NCBI GenBank assembly: GCA_017560285.1 | Contig: JAFYOG010000069.1 | Span: 1-10,591, forward strand | Direction: 5' to 3' | DNA: 10,591 nt | Source of the DNA: Clostridia bacterium | Lineage (GTDB): Bacteria; Bacillota; Clostridia; Oscillospirales; CAG-382 | In this document: positions 7,938 to 10,591 of the stretch, piece by piece | Numbering within the stretch: position 1 is the first letter of the stretch | How the letters are laid out: each line of letters begins with the position of its first letter | The notes under the pieces: generated by a model | The model's input: the letters and a program-made list of their open reading frames with translations, nothing else | Database searches by the model: none | What the model was told of the DNA's origin: nothing | Made by a program: the position numbers and the translations under genes

Positions 7938-8563
7938 TGGGGAAATACCTCCAATATCTTTTCCTTAGGGAAAGAACCCAAGCGTAAAATTTTGGGTTTA
8001 TCGTTTACCAAGGAAATTATGGTGGATTCCAGCCCTAAGCTGCATTCGCCGCCATCGATAACTATATCGGCGATATTAAGCACACCCTTAAGCTCGGCAG
8101 AGCGAGTGGCGCTTTTTTCACCCGAAATATTTGCACTTGTGGCGGCAATAGGTCTGCCGAAGGCTTTGGATATAGCCAAAAACTGTTTGTTGGAAGGAAA
8201 ACGCAGACCCACGGTATCGCCGCCGGAAAGGGATATTGGGGGAAGGTTTCCTTTTGATTTTACCACCAAGGTTAGTGGCCCCGGGGTGTATTTTTTTATA
8301 AGCTCTTTTGCTTGGTCGTTAAGAACGGCAATAGATTCTGCCATTTCTAAGGAAGATATATGCATTAGCAGAGGTTTATCTAACGGGCGTTGCTTTTTTG
8401 CATATAGCGAGGCGATGGCTTTTTCGTTAAAGGCATCGGCGCCGATGCCATAGACGGTTTCGGTGGGAAACACCGCAAGACCGCCGTTGCTTAACGCATT
8501 AACGCAGGCGTTTATTGCATTATCGTTTATGGGATTTTCTTCACAAACAAAATATTCGCTCAT
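7928..8563 (-). CDS. tsaC: Threonylcarbamoyl-AMP synthase (TsaC/YrdC type)
   Basis: This enzyme makes threonylcarbamoyl-AMP from threonine, bicarbonate and ATP. That is the first step of the t6A37 modification of tRNAs reading ANN codons. The 211 residues form a YrdC domain only, without the C-terminal Sua5 extension. Signature elements are PTETVYG (33-39), KKQRPLDKPL (56-65), TPGPLT (93-98), GLRFPSN (119-125), ATSANISG (141-148), LEST (178-181) and the late LRLG (193-196). It is the first gene of the four-gene operon. ATG at 8563 has AGGTGA four bases upstream and a TATAAT box just before that, so a longer N-terminus is excluded. The partner genes tsaB, tsaD and tsaE are not in the window. 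Confidence 0.95.
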   Translation of the reverse strand: MSEYFVCEENPINDNAINACVNALSNGGLAVFPTETVYGIGADAFNEKAIASLYAKKQRPLDKPLLMHISSLEMAESIAVLNDQAKELIKKYTPGPLTLVVKSKGNLPPISLSGGDTVGLRFPSNKQFLAISKAFGRPIAATSANISGEKSATRSAELKGVLNIADIVIDGGECSLGLESTIISLVNDKPKILRLGSFPKEKILEVFPQCE

Positions 8564-8567
8564 AATA

Positions 8568-8579
8568 TCACCTCGGTGA
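8568..8579 (-). repeat. Short palindrome over the tsaC ribosome site
   Basis: The minus strand reads TCACC-GA-GGTGA: two 5-base arms, the right arm being part of the Shine-Dalgarno AGGTGA. It lies between the -10 box and the start codon. It could be an operator half-site or chance; as an RNA hairpin it has too short a loop and would fall partly upstream of the predicted transcript start. Confidence 0.4.
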
Positions 8580-8580
8580 A

Positions 8581-8609
8581 ATTATAACACAATTCTGCTG
8601 TGTTTTCCA
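8581..8609 (-). promoter_or_regulatory. Promoter of the tsaC-coaE-SLT-aminopeptidase operon
   Basis: On the minus strand TGGAAA (8609-8604, four of six matches to the -35 consensus) is followed by a 17-base spacer and a perfect TATAAT (8586-8581). The predicted start near 8574 leaves a leader of about 10 bases, so the ribosome site begins almost at the first transcribed base. Confidence 0.75.
8586..8604. repeat. Inverted repeat filling the tsaC promoter spacer (candidate operator)
   Basis: AACACA, seven bases, TGTGTT: perfect 6-base arms whose ends touch the -10 and -35 boxes of the tsaC promoter. A protein bound here would block RNA polymerase. There is no direct evidence that it is an operator. 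Confidence 0.4.
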
Positions 8610-8630
8610 TAGTTTATAGAAAAAAACTAT
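8609..8630. repeat. Inverted repeat between the two divergent -35 boxes (candidate operator)
   Basis: ATAGTTT, eight A/T-rich bases, AAACTAT: perfect 7-base arms. It spans the interval between the -35 of tsaC (8604-8609) and the -35 of metA (8630-8635), a classic place for a regulator controlling both directions. A/T richness raises the chance of coincidence. Confidence 0.4.
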
Positions 8631-8658
8631 TGAATTACGGCGTTTTCTTTGGTATACT
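8630..8658 (+). promoter_or_regulatory. Promoter of metA
   Basis: TTGAAT (8630-8635), a 17-base spacer and TATACT (8653-8658), each one mismatch from consensus apart from the last -35 bases. The start is expected near 8665, giving a leader of about 25 bases. That leaves no room for an S-box (SAM) riboswitch or a T-box. Confidence 0.75.
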
Positions 8659-8680
8659 GTAAAGCAGATAAACCTTTTAC

Positions 8681-8684
8681 GGAG
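8681..8684 (+). promoter_or_regulatory. Ribosome binding site that sets the metA start
   Basis: GGAG lies six bases before ATG at 8691. This decides against an in-frame TTG at 8649, which lies upstream of the -10 box and cannot be in the transcript from the promoter seen here. Confidence 0.8.
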
Positions 8685-8690
8685 ATTAAT

Positions 8691-9614
8691 ATGCCTATTA
8701 AAATTCCTATGTCGCTGCCTGCGGCGGAAGCACTTATAAAAGAGAATATATTCGTTATGGACGAAGCCCGTGCAAGCAGACAGGATATTCGTCCCCTTAA
8801 GATTGCTATTATGAACCTTATGCCCACGAAAATTGTTACCGAAACACAGTTTTTGCGGTTGCTTTCCAACACTCCCTTGCAGATAGATATTACCCTGCTT
8901 AATACAGCTTCACACGTTTCGAAGAACACCAGCGAGGAGCATCTTACCACCTTTTACAAGACCTTTGAAGAGGTTAAGAACGAAAGGTTTGACGGTTTGA
9001 TTATTACCGGTGCCCCCGTTGAAAATTTAGAGTTTACCGACGTGGATTATTGGCAGGAGCTTTGCGAAGTTGTTAAGTGGTCCCATAAAAACGTTTATTC
9101 TACAATGTACGTTTGTTGGGGTGCATTTGCAGGGCTTTATATTAACCACGGGATAAACAAGGTGCCTTTAAAGGAAAAGGTTTCGGGCGTGTTCAGACAC
9201 GAAAATCTTATGCCCGAATATCCGTTAATGAGAGGCTTTAACAAGCAGTTTTCGGCGCCTCATTCGAGATATTCCACTATTTTAAAAGAGGACGTGGAAA
9301 AGTGCGAGGATTTGATTATTCTTGCAGAATCGGAAGAAGCGGGGCTTTATTTGATAGCTAACAAAAACGGCAGAGAATTTTTTGTTACGGGCCACGCGGA
9401 ATACGACCAAGATACCCTTAAAAACGAATACGAAAGAGACGTTTTAAAGGGAATTAACCCCAACGTTCCCAAGCACTACTTCCCTGACGATAACCCAAAT
9501 AACGAGCCGGTTAGCACCTGGAAGGCCCATGCACATTTGATGTATGCAAACTGGCTTAATTATTTCGTATACCAGAATACACCTTACGACCTTAACGAAA
9601 TGCTTGAGGGTTAA
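8691..9614 (+). CDS. metA: Homoserine O-acyltransferase (MetA family, acetyl-CoA type predicted)
   Basis: MetA transfers an acyl group to the hydroxyl of L-homoserine, the first committed step to methionine, in the cytosol. From ATG 8691 it has 307 residues, nearly collinear with E. coli MetA. The opening MPIKIPMSLPA matches the family start. The nucleophile is Cys142 in YVCWGAFAGLY, and His235 and Glu237 in TGHAEYD complete the active site. SAPHSRY (188-194) and NWLNYFVYQNTPYDL near the end are also family marks. Residue 111, in GAPVENLEF, is Glu. In characterised members Glu here goes with acetyl-CoA and Gly with succinyl-CoA, so the product is probably O-acetylhomoserine despite the older succinyltransferase name. 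It is the only plus-strand gene, with its own promoter and terminator. An upstream in-frame TTG at 8649 is rejected as start. Confidence 0.96.
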   Translation: MPIKIPMSLPAAEALIKENIFVMDEARASRQDIRPLKIAIMNLMPTKIVTETQFLRLLSNTPLQIDITLLNTASHVSKNTSEEHLTTFYKTFEEVKNERFDGLIITGAPVENLEFTDVDYWQELCEVVKWSHKNVYSTMYVCWGAFAGLYINHGINKVPLKEKVSGVFRHENLMPEYPLMRGFNKQFSAPHSRYSTILKEDVEKCEDLIILAESEEAGLYLIANKNGREFFVTGHAEYDQDTLKNEYERDVLKGINPNVPKHYFPDDNPNNEPVSTWKAHAHLMYANWLNYFVYQNTPYDLNEMLEG

Positions 9615-9621
9615 AAACAAA

Positions 9622-9653
9622 GACTGTGGTAAAATTACCACAGTCCTTTTTTT
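9622..9653. terminator. Strong terminator shared by metA and the convergent kinase operon
   Basis: A perfect inverted repeat (GACTGTGGTA, 4-base AAAT loop, TACCACAGTC) followed by C and seven T on the plus strand begins seven bases after the metA stop. On the minus strand the same hairpin is followed by a T-rich tract (TTTGTTTTT), so it likely ends both convergent transcripts. The stop codon of the minus-strand small gene overlaps its plus-side T-run. Confidence 0.92.
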
Positions 9654-9828
9654 ATTTTCGCTTATAGTTTATTCCTACACCTATTATCATAGCGATAAGT
9701 GCGCAAACGCATATGCCGATATATAAATAATAGGGCATTTCCCACAGAAACCGATGGATAATTTGTGTAATAACAAACACGATTAGCCCGATAAGCTGAG
9801 GAAGATATACTTTATCTTTCTTTTCCAT
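9652..9828 (-). CDS. Small two-helix membrane protein, 58 residues, unknown function
   Basis: I do not recognise this protein. It begins MEKKDKVYLP and ends GINYKRK. Two hydrophobic segments are seen, about residues 10-24 (LPQLIGLIVFVITQI) and 34-53 (YYLYIGICVCALIAMIIGVG). They are joined by a short loop, HRFLWEMP, with a basic tail, so both ends are probably cytoplasmic. Support for a real gene comes from AGGTGA placed four bases before the ATG at 9828 and overlapping the TGA of the ROK kinase (4-base gap), and from the TAA at 9652-9654 falling exactly at the terminator edge. No other gene occupies this interval. Coupling to the kinase suggests joint production, perhaps a membrane partner or an unrelated passenger. 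The sequence gives no enzymatic motif. Confidence 0.78.
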   Translation of the reverse strand: MEKKDKVYLPQLIGLIVFVITQIIHRFLWEMPYYLYIGICVCALIAMIIGVGINYKRK

Positions 9829-9832
9829 AAAA

Positions 9833-10591
9833 TCACCTGTTGGGGGAAATGCTTTCGGGGCAAAGGTTTGTGCCCAGAACCGAAGCGCCGATAATTCCGC
9901 CGTCGCTTTTTAATTGGCTTACGGTAACGTTAACCTCGGGCAGAAGGTGGGGGCGGATAAGGGATAGCAATGCCTCGCCTTGGTTGGAAACACCGCCGGA
10001 AAGCACTATTATTTGGGGCTGGAAGATGTAGGTAAGGCAATTTAAGCCTGCGGCGAATTTACGGCCGTATTCCTTTAAGACCTCCTTTGCAACGGGGCAT
10101 CCTTTTTCGGCAGCGTCGAACACGGTTTTGCCGTTTATGCCCCTTTTGCCGTCCAAAGCAAGAATGCTTTGGGGATTTTGCTCTGCCGCTTGGGTAGTTT
10201 GCTTTATTAATGCAGTGGCGGAAACCTGATGCTCGAAGCAGCCCCGCTGACCGCAAACGCATTCTTCGCCGTTCATATCCAAGGTAAAATGCCCTAATTC
10301 CCCTGCGCGGTTATTATGACCGCGAACGAGCTTATCGCCGATAAGTATTGCACCGCCGATGCCCGTGCCGATGGTTAAAATAAGAGCATCCTCGTAACCC
10401 TTTATTGCACCTGCGGCATATTCGCCTATTATGGCGCAATAGCCGTCGTTATCCATATATACGGGAAGCCCCAAGGCAGAGGATACCTGCTGTGCAACGG
10501 GTTCGTTGCTAAAGGGCAGATTGCCCGCGCGGAGCACGACGCCGTTTTTGCGGTCTACCCTGCCCGCAGAGCCGATACCGATAGAGGTAAC
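9833..10591 (-). CDS. ROK-family sugar kinase, glucokinase-like (N-terminus outside window)
   Basis: ROK kinases phosphorylate glucose or amino sugars with ATP in the cytosol. The frame is open to the right edge. The visible 252 residues begin VTSIGIGSAGRVD and lack roughly the first 60, including the DxGGT phosphate-binding motif. Seen in order are AGNLPF (inside the first sugar-binding part), MDNDGYCA with the catalytic Asp (codon near 10447), TIGTGIGGAI (ATP site), GELGH (the ExGH sugar motif), the CVCGQRGC zinc cluster typical of ROK proteins, and VLSGGVS near the C-terminus. There is no DNA-binding domain in the part visible, but one could lie upstream, so a NagC/XylR-type repressor is not strictly excluded. 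The exact sugar cannot be read from this. It ends with TGA at 9833, four bases before the small membrane gene. A GTG at 10537 is internal and not the start. Confidence 0.93.
   Translation of the reverse strand, partial: VTSIGIGSAGRVDRKNGVVLRAGNLPFSNEPVAQQVSSALGLPVYMDNDGYCAIIGEYAAGAIKGYEDALILTIGTGIGGAILIGDKLVRGHNNRAGELGHFTLDMNGEECVCGQRGCFEHQVSATALIKQTTQAAEQNPQSILALDGKRGINGKTVFDAAEKGCPVAKEVLKEYGRKFAAGLNCLTYIFQPQIIVLSGGVSNQGEALLSLIRPHLLPEVNVTVSQLKSDGGIIGASVLGTNLCPESISPNR

Noticed and set aside
7782..8453. A 223-codon plus-strand open frame opposite coaE and tsaC
   Set aside because: It crosses the junction of two well-supported minus-strand genes and has a low-complexity Ser/Ala/Lys composition without motifs. 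It is a shadow frame.
8659..8690. A SAM (S-box) riboswitch or T-box leader before metA
   Set aside because: Only about 25 bases lie between the predicted transcript start and the ribosome site, too short for either element, and no such fold is seen.
8627..8950. A 107-codon minus-strand frame overlapping the metA promoter and 5' end
   Set aside because: It is antisense to the conserved N-terminal part of MetA and would terminate inside the divergent promoter region. No homology-like pattern is seen.
9544..9726. A 60-codon plus-strand frame across the end of metA and the terminator
   Set aside because: It runs through a strong terminator hairpin and competes with the better-supported minus-strand 58-residue gene, which has a good ribosome site.
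1..10591. tRNA or rRNA genes, insertion sequences, CRISPR arrays, phage or defence genes
   Set aside because: No cloverleaf-like segment, transposase motif, terminal inverted repeat, regular spaced repeat or nuclease/toxin motif was found on either strand.

Overview
The window looks like a piece of a low-to-mid GC Firmicutes chromosome, most likely an anaerobic gut-type Clostridia (Oscillospiraceae/Ruminococcaceae-like). This rests on strong AGGAG/AGGTGA Shine-Dalgarno sites, TTGAnn-17 bp-TATAAT promoters, short A/T-flanked intrinsic terminators and the gene content. The taxonomic call is inference. Coding density is very high: nine genes lie on the minus strand and one (metA) on the plus strand. 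I see no mobile element, phage gene, CRISPR array, tRNA or rRNA, and no gene-free stretch above 300 bases.

Layout, in minus-strand transcription order from the right edge. (1) 9652-10591: the 3' part of a ROK-family sugar kinase, followed 4 bases later by a 58-residue two-helix membrane protein. Both end against a strong terminator shared with the convergent metA. (2) 8691-9614, plus strand: metA, homoserine O-acyltransferase. (3) 8564-8690: a compact divergent control region with back-to-back promoters and two inverted repeats. (4) 5403-8563, one operon: tsaC (tRNA t6A synthesis), coaE (last CoA step), a membrane-anchored lytic transglycosylase and an M18 aminopeptidase, closed by a terminator at 5361-5386. 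(5) 1-5309, a second operon starting from a near-consensus promoter directly behind that terminator: a Methyltransf_32-type methyltransferase (TTG start), a NIF3-family metalloprotein, the M3 oligopeptidase PepF, and a large lipoprotein with repeated discoidin-like modules that runs off the left edge.

Functionally this is mainly housekeeping. PepF and the M18 aminopeptidase would degrade peptides, MetA makes activated homoserine for methionine, CoaE finishes CoA, and TsaC supplies threonylcarbamoyl-AMP for tRNA. The accessory-looking parts are the surface lipoprotein and the small membrane protein. I do not see a convincing new multi-gene system. The points most worth a second look are the unannotated microprotein, the metA/tsaC control region, the altered metal-site motifs in the NIF3 protein, the Glu111 acyl-donor signature in MetA, and the very short leaders of two promoters.
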